This document shows positions 24,075-32,683 of a stretch of DNA of 64,000 nt, piece by piece. The DNA is taken from NCBI RefSeq assembly GCF_004336805.1, contig NZ_SJXM01000002.1:1-64000 (forward strand), read 5' to 3'. The position numbers and the translations under genes are program-made. The notes beneath the pieces are model-generated. The model did not search any database, was not told where the DNA came from, and was given only the letters and a program-made list of their open reading frames with translations. Origin of the DNA: Aeromicrobium sp. IC_218 (GTDB taxonomy: Bacteria > Actinomycetota > Actinomycetes > Propionibacteriales > Nocardioidaceae). Every line of letters begins with the position of its first letter. The stretch's first letter is position 1.

Positions 24075-25283
24075 TCAGCGAAGCTGGGCCGACCCGAGGC
24101 CGAGCAGGCGGCGCGCGACGATGAGCTGCTGGATCTGCTGGGTGCCCTCGAAGATGTCCAGGATCTTGCTGTCCCGGGCCCACTTCTCCAGCAGCTCGCC
24201 CTCGCCGTAGCCGACCGTGCCGAGCAGCTCGACGCAGCGCAGCGTGATCGCGTTGCCCGAGCGGCCGGCCTTCGCCTTCGCCATGGACGCCTGCATCGAG
24301 TTCGGCCGGCCGTTGTCGGCCATCCACGCGGCCTGCAGCGTCAGCAGGTACGCCGCCTCCCAGTCCGCCTCGAGCTCCAGGTAGGTCGCGACTGCGTGGC
24401 TCTGCCGGCCCGGCGCCCGGTCGGGGTCGATCGTCTCGCCGGCCTCCTCGAGCAGCTCGCGGGTGCGCTCCAGCGCGGCCCGGGCGCAGCCCACCGCCAT
24501 GCCGGCGACGAGCGGGCGGGTGTTGTCGAACGTCGCCATGGCGCCGGCGAAGCCCTGGGACGTGTCGATCTCGGGGCTGCCCAGCAGGTTCTCGGCCGGC
24601 ACCCGGCAGTCGTCCAGCACGATGACCGCGGTGTCGGACGCGCGGATGCCGAGCTTGTGCTCGAGCCGTTCCACCCGGATGCCGGGCAGCGACTTGGGCA
24701 CGACGAACGACTTGATCGCGGCGCGGCCCTTCGAGCGGTCGAGCGTCGCCCAGACCACGACCGAGTCGGACCGCTCCCCCGACGTCACGAAGATCTTCTC
24801 CCCGTTGAGGACGTAGTGGTCCCCGTCCTTCACCGCGGTGGTGGTGATCTGCGCCGAGTCGGACCCGACGGCGGGCTCGGTGATGGCCATGGCCGCCCAC
24901 GTGCCCTTGAACCGCTCGAGCTGCTCGTCGGTGGCCACCGAGGCGATCGCCGAGTTGCCCAGGCCCTGGCGCGGCATCGACAGCAGCAGGCCCACGTCGC
25001 CCCAGCACATCTCGATGACCGAGAGGACGGACGCCATGTGGGTGCCGTTGCGGACGCCGTCGTCGGTGCCCTCGCTGCGGCGCACGCCGCCGGCCCCGGC
25101 TCCGTGGCCGTTGCCCGAGTCGTTCATGCCGTCGACCAGCTCGGCGAGCAGGTCGAGCTCGACCGGGTAGCTGTGCTCGGCCAGGTCGTACTTGCGCGAG
25201 TTGGCGCGCAGGAACTGGTCGGCCACGTCGTGGGCCTGCTTCACGAAGCCGCGCAGGCGGGCGGGAGTCTCCAGGTTGATCAT
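24075..25283 (-). CDS. Acyl-CoA dehydrogenase (second gene of pair)
   Basis: This 402-residue flavoenzyme shows the FAD/acyl-CoA motifs MAITEPAVGSDSAQITTTA and LNGEKIFVTSG, a C-terminal helical domain and the family's closing segment ILDIFEGTQQIQQLIVARRLLG. The FEGT motif position, where the catalytic glutamate of many members lies, is present. It oxidises an acyl-CoA to the enoyl-CoA in beta-oxidation. A Gly/His-rich insert (SGNGHGAGAGG, about residues 56-66) near the N-terminus is unusual but seen in some actinobacterial paralogues. It starts 11 bases after the upstream paralogue, so the two may form a heteromeric enzyme. Confidence 0.88.
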   Translation of the reverse strand: MINLETPARLRGFVKQAHDVADQFLRANSRKYDLAEHSYPVELDLLAELVDGMNDSGNGHGAGAGGVRRSEGTDDGVRNGTHMASVLSVIEMCWGDVGLLLSMPRQGLGNSAIASVATDEQLERFKGTWAAMAITEPAVGSDSAQITTTAVKDGDHYVLNGEKIFVTSGERSDSVVVWATLDRSKGRAAIKSFVVPKSLPGIRVERLEHKLGIRASDTAVIVLDDCRVPAENLLGSPEIDTSQGFAGAMATFDNTRPLVAGMAVGCARAALERTRELLEEAGETIDPDRAPGRQSHAVATYLELEADWEAAYLLTLQAAWMADNGRPNSMQASMAKAKAGRSGNAITLRCVELLGTVGYGEGELLEKWARDSKILDIFEGTQQIQQLIVARRLLGLGSAQLR

Positions 25284-25294
25284 CGCGGTCCCCC

Positions 25295-26605
25295 TCAGAC
25301 GAGGAGTGCTCCCTCCATGACGCCGACGGCCCGCAGGTCGCGGTACCACCGCTCCACCGGGTGCTCCTTGACGAAGCCGTGCCCACCGAGCAGCTGGACG
25401 CCGTCGGTGCCGATCTTCATGCCGTGCCGGCTGGCCAGGCTGTGCGCGATGCCCGCCTCACGGGCCAGGTCGAGCCCGTGGTCGGCGCGGGACGCGGCCC
25501 GGCGGACGGCCAGACGCATCCCCTCCAGCTCGATCGCGACGTCCGCGACCATGAACGCGACGGCCTGGCGGTGGGCGATCGGCTCGCCGAAGGCCTGCCG
25601 CTCGAGCACGTACTGCTTGACGTAGTCGAGCACGGCCTGGCCGGTGCCGACGGCGAGCGCGGCCCAGGCGACCCGGGCCCGGCGCAGGGCGTCGCGGTAG
25701 TCGTCGCCGTCGCCCAGCAGCGCGTCCGGACCGACGTGCACGGCGTCCAGGCTCAGCCGGGCCAGGGCGGCGGCCCGCAGGCCCATCGCCGGGTCGGGCG
25801 CCACGCCGAGGCCGTCCGTGCCGGACTCGACGAGGAACAGGCGTGGCCCCTCCCCCTCCAGGTCGGCCGCGACGACGAACAGCTCGGCGTCGGCGCCGCG
25901 GACGACCGCCGACTTCACGCCGTCGAGCCGGAAGCCGTCGGGCGTCCGCACGGCGGTCGTGGCCGGGGCCGTCGGGTCGAACAGCGGCTGCGGCTCGGTC
26001 ACGGCGAAGGCCGCCACCGGGACGTCGTCGCCGACGAACGCGGGCAGGTAGGTCTGCTGCTGGACGTCCGAGCCGTACAGCGTCAACGCGGTCGCGACCG
26101 CCGCCGGCGACAGGCAGGCCACCGCCTGGCCCATGTCGCCGTGCGCGAGCGCCTCGGCCACGAGCGCCGCGGTGACCGCCGAGCGCTCCTCGGCCAGGCC
26201 GCCCAGCGACTCGGGCACGCCCAGCTGGCTGAGGCCCAGCTCTTCCGCCTGGGCGAGCACCTCCGCGGACGTGGCGCTGGCCGACTCCGCGGACTCGGCG
26301 GCCGGGCGCAGCAGCTCGGCGGCGAGCTCGCGGACGACGCCGACGATCATGTCCTGGTCGTCGGTCGGGGTGAGGTCGAAGACACCCTTCGCGGACGCCG
26401 TCGCCGGTCGGACCGGATCGCCGGACCCGCCCCGGCGGGCGAACGCGCGGCTGGCCCGGGTCGCGGCGCTGAAGCCCACGCGGGCGCCGTGGTAGACCGA
26501 CCGCTCGGCCGGACGGCGCAGGTTGAGCCGGTCGAGCAACGGCGAGCCGGCCAGCCGGTTGAGGACGGCGAGACCGGCGGCCATCGGGTCGGTGCGCACG
26601 GGCAT
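25295..26605 (-). CDS. Acyl-CoA dehydrogenase (first gene of pair, divergent active site)
   Basis: A 436-residue acyl-CoA dehydrogenase fold with an N-terminal extension (about 1-75) preceding the all-helical domain. The middle-domain motif AAFAVTEPQPLFDPTA is degenerate compared with the paired gene (no GSD), and the C-terminus has LLGGHGFVKEHPVERWYRDLRA instead of the FEGT type. It may therefore be the non-catalytic or differently catalytic partner of a heterotetramer, as in steroid-degrading FadE pairs; that is inference. The ATG at 26605 follows CAGGAG. It is divergent from peptide deformylase. A GATAC-N5-GTATC repeat lies in the shared promoter region (26638-26652). Confidence 0.85.
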   Translation of the reverse strand: MPVRTDPMAAGLAVLNRLAGSPLLDRLNLRRPAERSVYHGARVGFSAATRASRAFARRGGSGDPVRPATASAKGVFDLTPTDDQDMIVGVVRELAAELLRPAAESAESASATSAEVLAQAEELGLSQLGVPESLGGLAEERSAVTAALVAEALAHGDMGQAVACLSPAAVATALTLYGSDVQQQTYLPAFVGDDVPVAAFAVTEPQPLFDPTAPATTAVRTPDGFRLDGVKSAVVRGADAELFVVAADLEGEGPRLFLVESGTDGLGVAPDPAMGLRAAALARLSLDAVHVGPDALLGDGDDYRDALRRARVAWAALAVGTGQAVLDYVKQYVLERQAFGEPIAHRQAVAFMVADVAIELEGMRLAVRRAASRADHGLDLAREAGIAHSLASRHGMKIGTDGVQLLGGHGFVKEHPVERWYRDLRAVGVMEGALLV

Positions 26606-26734
26606 GGGTGCTCCTGTCGCGGTGGACAACGTCAGATACCGAGAGTATCCGAGATGGGGTCGCACGGTCCAGGGCGCTCGTCCCGAACCGCTTCGCTAGG
26701 CTCGCTCCTGCTGTCCACGAACAGGAGCTGAAGC

Positions 26735-27325
26735 GTGTCGAGCCAGTCGCGTCCGTTGCCCGAGGGGGGCAAGGTGCTGCCCATCACCCGGTGGGGCACT
26801 CCCGTCATGCACCACGAGCTGCGGGACGTGACGGTGTACGACGACGAGCTGCGCACGCTGGTCGCCGACATGACCGCCACGATGTACGCCGCCAACGGCG
26901 TCGGGCTCGCCGCCAACCAGGTCGGCCGTGACCTCAAGGTCTTCGTCTTCGACTGCCCCGACGCCGACCACGAGCGCGTCACCGGTGTCGTGTGCAACCC
27001 CATCCTCTCGCTGCCCGAGGGCGTCGACCGCCAGCTCGACCCCGACGACGAGGGCTGCCTCTCGCTGCCCGGCGCGTTCGTCGAGTGCGCGCGTCCCGAC
27101 CGCGCCTGGGTGACCGGCACGGACGAGAACGGCGAGGCCGTGGCGTTCGAGGGCACGGGCGTCCTGGCCCGCTGCCTGCAGCACGAGACCGACCACCTGC
27201 ACGGCACGGTGTTCGGCGACCGCGTGCCGAACCGGCTGCGCAAGAAGCTCTACAAGCAGCACGAGCAGGTCGCCGACCACTACCCGCAGGACTGGCCGGT
27301 CTCCCCCGCCACCGACGAGGACTGA
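26735..27325 (+). CDS. def: Peptide deformylase
   Basis: The 196-residue enzyme removes the N-formyl group from nascent proteins. All three motifs are present: GVGLAANQ (55-62), EGCLS (106-110, metal ligand Cys108) and HETDH (150-154, two metal His and the catalytic Glu). The metal is usually Fe2+ or Zn2+. A C-terminal tail of about 30 residues follows, common in actinobacterial enzymes. The GTG at 26735 is preceded by AGGAG at seven bases. It is a single gene followed by repeat palindromes at the convergent junction with trmH. Confidence 0.95.
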   Translation: MSSQSRPLPEGGKVLPITRWGTPVMHHELRDVTVYDDELRTLVADMTATMYAANGVGLAANQVGRDLKVFVFDCPDADHERVTGVVCNPILSLPEGVDRQLDPDDEGCLSLPGAFVECARPDRAWVTGTDENGEAVAFEGTGVLARCLQHETDHLHGTVFGDRVPNRLRKKLYKQHEQVADHYPQDWPVSPATDED

Positions 27326-27336
27326 CCCACCGCTCT

Positions 27337-27442
27337 GCTGGCTGGACCCGTCGAAGCCCGCCACCGCTGGCCGAGCCTGTCGAAGCCCGCCACCGCTGGC
27401 TGAGCCCGTCGAAGCGTCCCTTCGACAAGCTCAGGGAGCGGG
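27337..27442. repeat. Tandem 29-bp units ending in a GTCGAAG/CTTCGAC palindrome (locus 1)
   Basis: Three related units start at 27337, 27366 and 27395, each containing GAGCCYGTCGAAGC-like sequence. The last runs into its inverted copy CTTCGACAAGCTCA. It sits between the convergent def and trmH genes, so the palindrome could act as a bidirectional terminator. Related sequence recurs at 32.6 and 53.9 kb. It is not protein-coding. Confidence 0.8.
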
Positions 27443-27448
27443 TGAGCC

Positions 27449-28249
27449 TCAGCGCGGTCGCATCTGCCAGCAGGCGACCGCCACGGACGCGGCGATGTTG
27501 AGCGAGTCGATCTGCGGCGCCATCGGGATGGTCACGCGGTGGTCCGCGCCGGACTCCCAGCGATGGGTGAGCCCGTGCCCCTCCGAGCCGAACACGAGCG
27601 CCATCCGCTCGGCCTGCGGCGCCTCGTCCAGCGGCACGGCGTCGTCGGCCAGCGTCATGGCGTAGCTGGTGAATCCGGCGTCGCGCAGCATGTCCGGCGC
27701 CTCGTACCAGTCGTCGATGCGGGCGTAGGGCAGCCAGAACACCGTCCCCATCGCCACCTTGACCGCCCGCCGGTACAGCGGGTCGGCGCAGCGCGGTGAC
27801 AGCAGCACCGCGTCGAAGCCGAACGCGGCGACGTTGCGGAAGGCGGCCCCGACGTTCGTGTGGTCGGCGAGGTCCTCGAGCACGACGACGCGGCGGGCGT
27901 CGCGCAGCACCTCCTCGGGCGACGGCAGCGGCTGCCGCGCCAGCGCGGCCAGGGCGCCGCGGTGCACGTGGAAGCCGGTGAGCTGCTCGATCGCCTTGTC
28001 GGGCAGGACGAAGCACGTGGCGTCGCTGGCCTCGAGCAGGTCGGCGAGCGGCTCCAGCCAGCGGGGCGACATGAGGAACGAGCGCGCCTCGTGCCCGGAC
28101 TCCAGCGCCCGGCGGACGACCTTCTCGCCCTCGGCCAGGAAGATCCCGCGCTCGGACTCCAGCAGCTTGCGCAGGTGCACGTCGCGCAGGTCGGTGTAGT
28201 CGCGCAGCCGCGGGTCGGTCGGGTCGTCCAGTGTCACGATCGCAGCCAC
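27449..28249 (-). CDS. TrmH-family (SpoU) RNA 2'-O-methyltransferase
   Basis: A 266-residue SPOUT methyltransferase. The N-terminal substrate-binding domain contains [16 protein letters not shown]. The C-terminal knot holds motif 1 [21 protein letters not shown], motif 2 [14 protein letters not shown] and motif 3 [22 protein letters not shown], all needed for SAM binding. It methylates a ribose in rRNA or tRNA; the exact nucleotide is not predictable. The GTG at 28249 is chosen since TACGCT lies six bases upstream. That hexamer overlaps the -10 of the divergent PEBP gene. Confidence 0.9.
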   Translation of the reverse strand: MAAIVTLDDPTDPRLRDYTDLRDVHLRKLLESERGIFLAEGEKVVRRALESGHEARSFLMSPRWLEPLADLLEASDATCFVLPDKAIEQLTGFHVHRGALAALARQPLPSPEEVLRDARRVVVLEDLADHTNVGAAFRNVAAFGFDAVLLSPRCADPLYRRAVKVAMGTVFWLPYARIDDWYEAPDMLRDAGFTSYAMTLADDAVPLDEAPQAERMALVFGSEGHGLTHRWESGADHRVTIPMAPQIDSLNIAASVAVACWQMRPR

Positions 28250-28267
28250 GCCGTTAGCGTACGGAGC
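28250..28267. promoter_or_regulatory. Overlapping divergent leaderless promoters for trmH and PEBP genes
   Basis: Only 18 bases separate the GTG of trmH (minus) and the ATG of the PEBP gene (plus). TAGCGT (28255-28260, plus) and TACGCT (28256-28261 read on the minus strand) are the same stretch read in both directions, ending 7 and 6 bases before their start codons. Both transcripts would be leaderless and the two polymerases could not bind together. Confidence 0.65.
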
Positions 28268-28795
28268 ATGAGCCTCGACCGACCCGTCACCCCGGACCCG
28301 TACCCGCTCCTGCCCGCCGCCGCGAGCTTCACCGTCACCAGCGACGACGTCACCGACGGCCAGCCGCTCAAGGACGACCAGGTCGGCGCGCTGGGCAACA
28401 CCTCGCCGCAGCTGTCCTGGTCCGGTGCCCCCGAGGGCACGAGGTCGTACGTCGTCACCTGCTTCGACCCCGACGCCCCGACCGTCTCGGGCTTCTGGCA
28501 CTGGACCGTCGTCGACCTGCCCGCGTCCGTCACCAGCCTCGACACCGGCGCCGGCGCCTCGGACGACACGCTGCCCGGCGGGGCGTTCCACGTCCGCAAC
28601 GACGCCGGCTCGCTCGACTTCACCGGAGCGGCCCCGCCGCAGGGCGACCAGCCGCACCGCTACTTCTTCGTCGTCCACGCCGTGGGCGAGGAGACCCTGG
28701 GCGTCGACGCGTCCGTCTCCCCCGCCGTCGTCGGCTTCAACCTGGCGTTCAAGACGCTCGGCCGCGCGATCCTGCACGGCACCTACCAGCACTGA
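28268..28795 (+). CDS. YbhB/YbcL family Raf kinase inhibitor-like protein (PEBP)
   Basis: A 175-residue phosphatidylethanolamine-binding-protein fold with the family motifs [43 protein letters not shown] and [11 protein letters not shown]. The anion-binding pocket residues (Asp and His in these segments) are visible. No signal peptide is present. The bacterial proteins bind small anionic ligands and have no established role. TAGCGT seven bases before the ATG indicates leaderless expression. It is followed by a hairpin shared with the convergent SPFH gene. Confidence 0.92.
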   Translation: MSLDRPVTPDPYPLLPAAASFTVTSDDVTDGQPLKDDQVGALGNTSPQLSWSGAPEGTRSYVVTCFDPDAPTVSGFWHWTVVDLPASVTSLDTGAGASDDTLPGGAFHVRNDAGSLDFTGAAPPQGDQPHRYFFVVHAVGEETLGVDASVSPAVVGFNLAFKTLGRAILHGTYQH

Positions 28796-28833
28796 GCCGG
28801 CTCACCCCGGCGCGGCGCTGCCGCGACTCGTGA

Positions 28834-28873
28834 CGAGAAGGACCCCGCCCAGCAGTGGACGGGGTCCTTCTCG
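28834..28873. terminator. Terminator hairpin between PEBP and SPFH genes
   Basis: CGAGAAGGACCCCG (28834-28847) and CGGGGTCCTTCTCG (28860-28873) form a perfect 14-bp stem with a 12-base loop between convergent genes. The stem lies 38 bases after the PEBP stop and 21 bases from the SPFH stop, so it can serve both. Confidence 0.8.
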
Positions 28874-28894
28874 ACACACATCTCGGCAGGGAGG

Positions 28895-29950
28895 CTACCG
28901 CTCAGTGGTGCCCAGGCCGGGCGCCTCGGCCTCCTTGGCCGCCTCCAGCGCCTCCTCGACCGCGGCGGACGTCTGCGACGCCTCGGTGTCCACGACCGGC
29001 TCGTCGAGATCGACCCGCTTCTTGCTGCCACCGCCGTCGACCGGGATCTTGCCGATCGCGCCGCCGATGGTGCCCAGCGCCTCGGTCAGCTCGGCCGGGA
29101 TGACCCACACCGTGCTGCCCTCGCCCTCGGCGATCTTCGGCAGCATCTGCAGGTACTGGTACGACAGCAGCTTCTGGTCGGGGTTGCCGTCGTGGATGGC
29201 CTGGAAGACCGCCTCGATGGCCTGCGCCTCGCCCTGGGCGCGCAGGATGGCCGCCTGACGATCGGCCTGGGCGCGCAGGATCGCGGCCTGACGGTCGCCC
29301 TCCGCGGTCAGGATCGAGGACTGCTTCTCGCCCTCCGCGGTGAGGATCGCCGACTGGCGGTCGCCCTCGGCGGTCAGGATCGCGGCACGCTTGTTCCGCT
29401 CGGCGCGCATCTGCTGCTCCATGGCGTCGATGATCGACGGCGGCGGGTCGATGCCCTTGAGCTCGACCCGGTTCACGCGGATGCCCCAGCGCCCGGTGGC
29501 GCCGTCGAGCTCACCACGCAGGCCGGAGTTGATCTGGTCGCGGCTGGTCAGCGCGTGCTCGAGCGTCATGCCGCCGATGATGTTGCGCAGCGTCGTCATG
29601 GTCAGCTGCTCGATCGCCTGGATGTAGTTGGCGATCTCGTAGGTCGCGGCCACGGCGTCGGTCACCTGGAAGTAGATGACCGTGTCGATCGACACGACGA
29701 GGTTGTCCTCGGTGATGACCGGCTGCGGCGGGAACGACACGACCTGCTCGCGCAGGTCGATCTTGTAGCGGACCTTGTCGATGAACGGCACGACCATGTT
29801 CAGGCCGGCCGACAGGGTGGTGCGGTACTTGCCGAAGCGCTCGACGATGCCGGCGCGCGCCTGCGGGACGATCTTGACGGTCATCGTCAGGACCACCACC
29901 ACGAGGACGGCGAGCAGGACGATGGCCACGGTCACGGCTGAGCCGAGCAT
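28895..29950 (-). CDS. SPFH/Band 7 membrane protein (stomatin-like)
   Basis: The 351-residue protein has an N-terminal membrane helix (about 5-26), an SPFH domain (about 30-200; GIVERFGKYRTTLSAGLNMVVPF) and a coiled-coil made of five or so consecutive ten-residue repeats of the type AILTAEGDRQ (about 208-260). A C-terminal acidic tail (EEALEAAKEAEAPG) follows. Stomatin-like proteins oligomerise on the cytoplasmic face and organise membrane microdomains. The start overlaps the stop of the upstream NfeD gene by one base, the classical partner pair. The nearly identical decapeptides are also visible as DNA repeats at about 29.2-29.4 kb. Confidence 0.93.
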   Translation of the reverse strand: MLGSAVTVAIVLLAVLVVVVLTMTVKIVPQARAGIVERFGKYRTTLSAGLNMVVPFIDKVRYKIDLREQVVSFPPQPVITEDNLVVSIDTVIYFQVTDAVAATYEIANYIQAIEQLTMTTLRNIIGGMTLEHALTSRDQINSGLRGELDGATGRWGIRVNRVELKGIDPPPSIIDAMEQQMRAERNKRAAILTAEGDRQSAILTAEGEKQSSILTAEGDRQAAILRAQADRQAAILRAQGEAQAIEAVFQAIHDGNPDQKLLSYQYLQMLPKIAEGEGSTVWVIPAELTEALGTIGGAIGKIPVDGGGSKKRVDLDEPVVDTEASQTSAAVEEALEAAKEAEAPGLGTTER

Positions 29951-30417
29951 CACGGCCCCTTTCGTGGGTCGGGGTCGGGGGTGACGACGGCGGTCGCGCC
30001 GTCGATGGCGACGACGAGCACGTCGGCGTCGGGGTCGATGACGGTGCCGCGGTCGGCGGTGCGGGCCGACCACTCCTCGCCGGCCAGCCGCACGCGTCCG
30101 TCACGCTCGTCGACGACGGTGAGGGCGACCGCGCGGTGGCCGACCAGGCCGGAGGTGCCGCTGCGCACCGTGGGCCCGGCGTGCAGCCGGGCGACGATGG
30201 GCGGACGAGCCAGGACGAGCAGGGCCGCGGACACGACGATGAACACCGCCATGCACAGCCAGAACGGGGCGCCGATCACGCTGGCGACGGCGGCCACGCC
30301 GGCGCCCAGGGCCAGCATGAGGAGCACCAGGTCGAGGCCGAGCACCTCGGCGACGGCCAGGACGACGGCCAGCGCCGCCCACGCCACCCAGGGGTTGTCC
30401 TGGATCAACTCGGTCAT
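29950..30417 (-). CDS. NfeD-family membrane protein
   Basis: A 155-residue protein with three to four hydrophobic helices in the first 75 residues (WAALAVVLAVAEVLGLDLVLLMLALGAG, PFWLCMAVFIVVSAALLVLA) and a C-terminal OB-fold domain (about 85-150: GLVGHRAVALT, GRVRLAGEEWSA). This is the short NfeD form lacking the protease domain. It is predicted to partner the SPFH protein encoded immediately downstream. The two genes overlap by one base and so form a coupled pair. Confidence 0.92.
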   Translation of the reverse strand: MTELIQDNPWVAWAALAVVLAVAEVLGLDLVLLMLALGAGVAAVASVIGAPFWLCMAVFIVVSAALLVLARPPIVARLHAGPTVRSGTSGLVGHRAVALTVVDERDGRVRLAGEEWSARTADRGTVIDPDADVLVVAIDGATAVVTPDPDPRKGP

Positions 30418-30447
30418 GCGCGCCTCTCGGTCGTCGGAGCCGTCACC

Positions 30448-31254
30448 CTAGAGGGCGCGGCGCGTCCCGTACGTCGAACGGCGCGCCATGTAGCGCCCGT
30501 CGTCCACGAAGATGTGCAGCCGCATGCCGAACGTGGCGCCGAGGTTGTCGGTGCTCAGCACGTCGTCGATCGGGCCGGCGGCCACGACCTTGCCCTCGCG
30601 CAGCATCAGCACGTGGGTGAAGCCGACCGGGATCTCCTCGACGTGGTGCGACACCATGATCGTGGCCGGCGCCTGCGGCGAGGTGGCCAGCACGGTGAGG
30701 CTGAGCAGCAGGTCCTCCCGCGCGCCCAGGTCCAGGCCCGCGCCGGGCTCGTCGAGCAGCAGCAGCTCGGGGTCGGTCATGAGCGCCCGGGCGATGAGGA
30801 CGCGCTTGCGCTCGCCCTCGCTCAGCGTGCCGAAGGTGCGACGGGCCAGGTGCTGGACGCCCATCTCGCCGAGGATCTGCTGGCATCGCCGGTGGTCCTC
30901 GTCGTCGTACTGCTCGCGCCAGCGGCCGGTGACGGCGTACGCGGCCGACAGGACGACGTTCTCCACCGCCTCGTCGCGGGGCAGCCGGTCGGCGATGGTG
31001 ACCGACGTGTGGCCGATGCGGGTGCGCAGGTCGAAGACGTCGACCTGGCCGAGCGTCTCGCCGAGCACGTCCGCGGTGCCGCTGGTGGGGTGCATCTGGG
31101 CGCCCACGACCTGCAGGAGCGTGCTCTTGCCGGCGCCGTTGGGACCCAGCACGACCCAGCGCTGGTCCGGCATGACCTCCCAGTCGATCCCGTCGAGCAG
31201 GGTGGTCCCCGAACGGACCACCGACACCTCGGACAGCTTCACGACCGGTTCCAT
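30448..31254 (-). CDS. Stand-alone ABC transporter ATP-binding protein
   Basis: A 268-residue nucleotide-binding domain with Walker A GPNGAGKST (about 38-46), the signature LSEGERKR, Walker B LLLLDEPGAG and the H-loop VSHHVEEIP. The signature begins LSEGE rather than LSGGQ, as in several actinobacterial members. No permease gene is adjacent, so the transported substrate and partner are unknown. Similar orphan ATPases are commonly found beside serB in actinobacteria, as here. It follows a leader of about 40 bases with GGAGG upstream of the ATG. It is divergent from serB. Confidence 0.85.
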   Translation of the reverse strand: MEPVVKLSEVSVVRSGTTLLDGIDWEVMPDQRWVVLGPNGAGKSTLLQVVGAQMHPTSGTADVLGETLGQVDVFDLRTRIGHTSVTIADRLPRDEAVENVVLSAAYAVTGRWREQYDDEDHRRCQQILGEMGVQHLARRTFGTLSEGERKRVLIARALMTDPELLLLDEPGAGLDLGAREDLLLSLTVLATSPQAPATIMVSHHVEEIPVGFTHVLMLREGKVVAAGPIDDVLSTDNLGATFGMRLHIFVDDGRYMARRSTYGTRRAL

Positions 31255-31337
31255 GCAGGCTCCCTCCCGACGACCTCGTCCGTGTGATCAACAACCTATC
31301 GGAGGCCCCCACGGCCCGGGCGGTAGCCTCGTCCCCG

Positions 31338-32558
31338 ATGACCGACCACGTGCCCGCCGTGCACCTGACCGCGCCCACCGTCCTGGTGACCTTGACCGGG
31401 CCGGACCAGAGCGGCGTCTCGACCCGGCTGTTCGACGCGCTCTCCGGCTTCGACGTCGAGGTGGTGGACGTCGAGCAGCTGGTCGTCCGCGGCCGGCTCG
31501 TGCTGAGCGTCCTGCTGACCGTGCCCGACGACGCCGGGACCCTCGAGCAGACCGTGCGCGCCGTGGGCGACGGCTTCGGCTTGCACGTCGAGATCGAGCA
31601 CGGCGACGGCGACAACCGGCCCCGCCGGGTCGGACGCGCGCAGGTGGTCGTGCTCGGCGCTCCCCTGCGTCCGGGAGCCATGGCGGCCATCACCGCCGGC
31701 ATCAAGCGCGGCGGCGGCAACATCGACCGGATCGTGCGCATGGGCCGCTACCCGGTGACGGCCATCCGCATGGAGGTCTCCGGCGTCGAGCCCGACCGGC
31801 TGCAGTCCGACCTCGGTGCGCTCGCGCACGAGAACGGCGTCGACGTCGCGGTGCAGGAGAACGGCATCCGCCGCCACGCCCAGCGCCTCGTCGTCATGGA
31901 CGTCGACTCCACGCTCATCCAGGGCGAGGTCATCGAGATGCTGGCCGCCCACGCGGGCTGCGAGGAGCAGGTCGCCGAGGTGACCGAGCGGGCCATGCGC
32001 GGCGAGCTCGACTTCGCCGAGTCACTGCGCGAGCGCGTGGCCCGGCTCGAGGGCGTGCCGGTCGAGGCGCTGGACGAGGTCTACGCGAACCTGCAGTACG
32101 CCCCCGGCGCCCGGACGATGATCCGCACCCTCAAGCGGCTCGGCTACCGCTTCGCGCTGGTCAGCGGCGGGTTCACGCAGGTGATCGAGCAGATCGCCGC
32201 CGAGCTCGAGATCGACTACTTCGCCGCCAACGAGCTCGAGGTCGCCGACGGACGCCTCACCGGACGCGTGGTCGGCCGCATCGTCGACCGTCCGGGCAAG
32301 GCGTCCGCGCTGCGCGACTTCGCCGAGCAGGCGCGCATCCCGGTCAAGAACACCGTGGCCATCGGCGACGGCGCCAACGACCTCGACATGCTCGCGGCCG
32401 CCGGTCTCGGCATCGCGTTCAACGCCAAGCCGGTCGTGCGCGACCAGGCTCGCACCAGCGTGAACGTCCCCTACCTCGACGCGATCGTGTACCTCATGGG
32501 CATCACGCGCGAGGAGGTCGAGGCCGCCGACGCCGCCGACGCCGCCCCCACCGGCTGA
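31338..32558 (+). CDS. serB: Phosphoserine phosphatase SerB with N-terminal ACT domains
   Basis: The 406-residue protein has two ACT-like regulatory regions (about 14-90 and 102-180) followed by a HAD phosphatase domain. The nucleophile and acid are Asp188 and Asp190 in MDVDSTLI. VSGGFTQV (motif II Ser), a conserved Lys in RPGKASAL, and GDGANDLDML (motif IV) complete the active site. It performs the last step of serine synthesis. Serine binding to the ACT region is known to control mycobacterial SerB2. TAGCCT eight bases before the ATG suggests a leaderless mRNA. It is followed by two identical palindromic repeats. Confidence 0.94.
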   Translation: MTDHVPAVHLTAPTVLVTLTGPDQSGVSTRLFDALSGFDVEVVDVEQLVVRGRLVLSVLLTVPDDAGTLEQTVRAVGDGFGLHVEIEHGDGDNRPRRVGRAQVVVLGAPLRPGAMAAITAGIKRGGGNIDRIVRMGRYPVTAIRMEVSGVEPDRLQSDLGALAHENGVDVAVQENGIRRHAQRLVVMDVDSTLIQGEVIEMLAAHAGCEEQVAEVTERAMRGELDFAESLRERVARLEGVPVEALDEVYANLQYAPGARTMIRTLKRLGYRFALVSGGFTQVIEQIAAELEIDYFAANELEVADGRLTGRVVGRIVDRPGKASALRDFAEQARIPVKNTVAIGDGANDLDMLAAAGLGIAFNAKPVVRDQARTSVNVPYLDAIVYLMGITREEVEAADAADAAPTG

Positions 32559-32573
32559 GCGGCGCCCCGCCGA

Positions 32574-32683
32574 CTGAGCTTGTCGAAGCCTCCCTTCGAC
32601 AGGCTCAGGGAGCGGCCCGTGGCTGACCGGCACCCCGCTGGCTGAGCTTGTCGAAGCCTCCCTTCGACAGGCTCAGGGAGCGG
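32574..32683. repeat. Two identical 42-bp palindromic repeats (locus 2)
   Basis: CTGAGCTTGTCGAAGCCTCC-type sequence occurs twice, at 32574-32615 and 32642-32683, with no mismatch over 42 bp. Each unit is itself an inverted repeat (CTGAGC-TTGTCGAAG opposed by CTTCGACAGGCTCAG). The locus lies between convergent serB and the DHFR-like gene. The stop codon of the latter (32673-32675) is inside the second copy. Confidence 0.85.
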
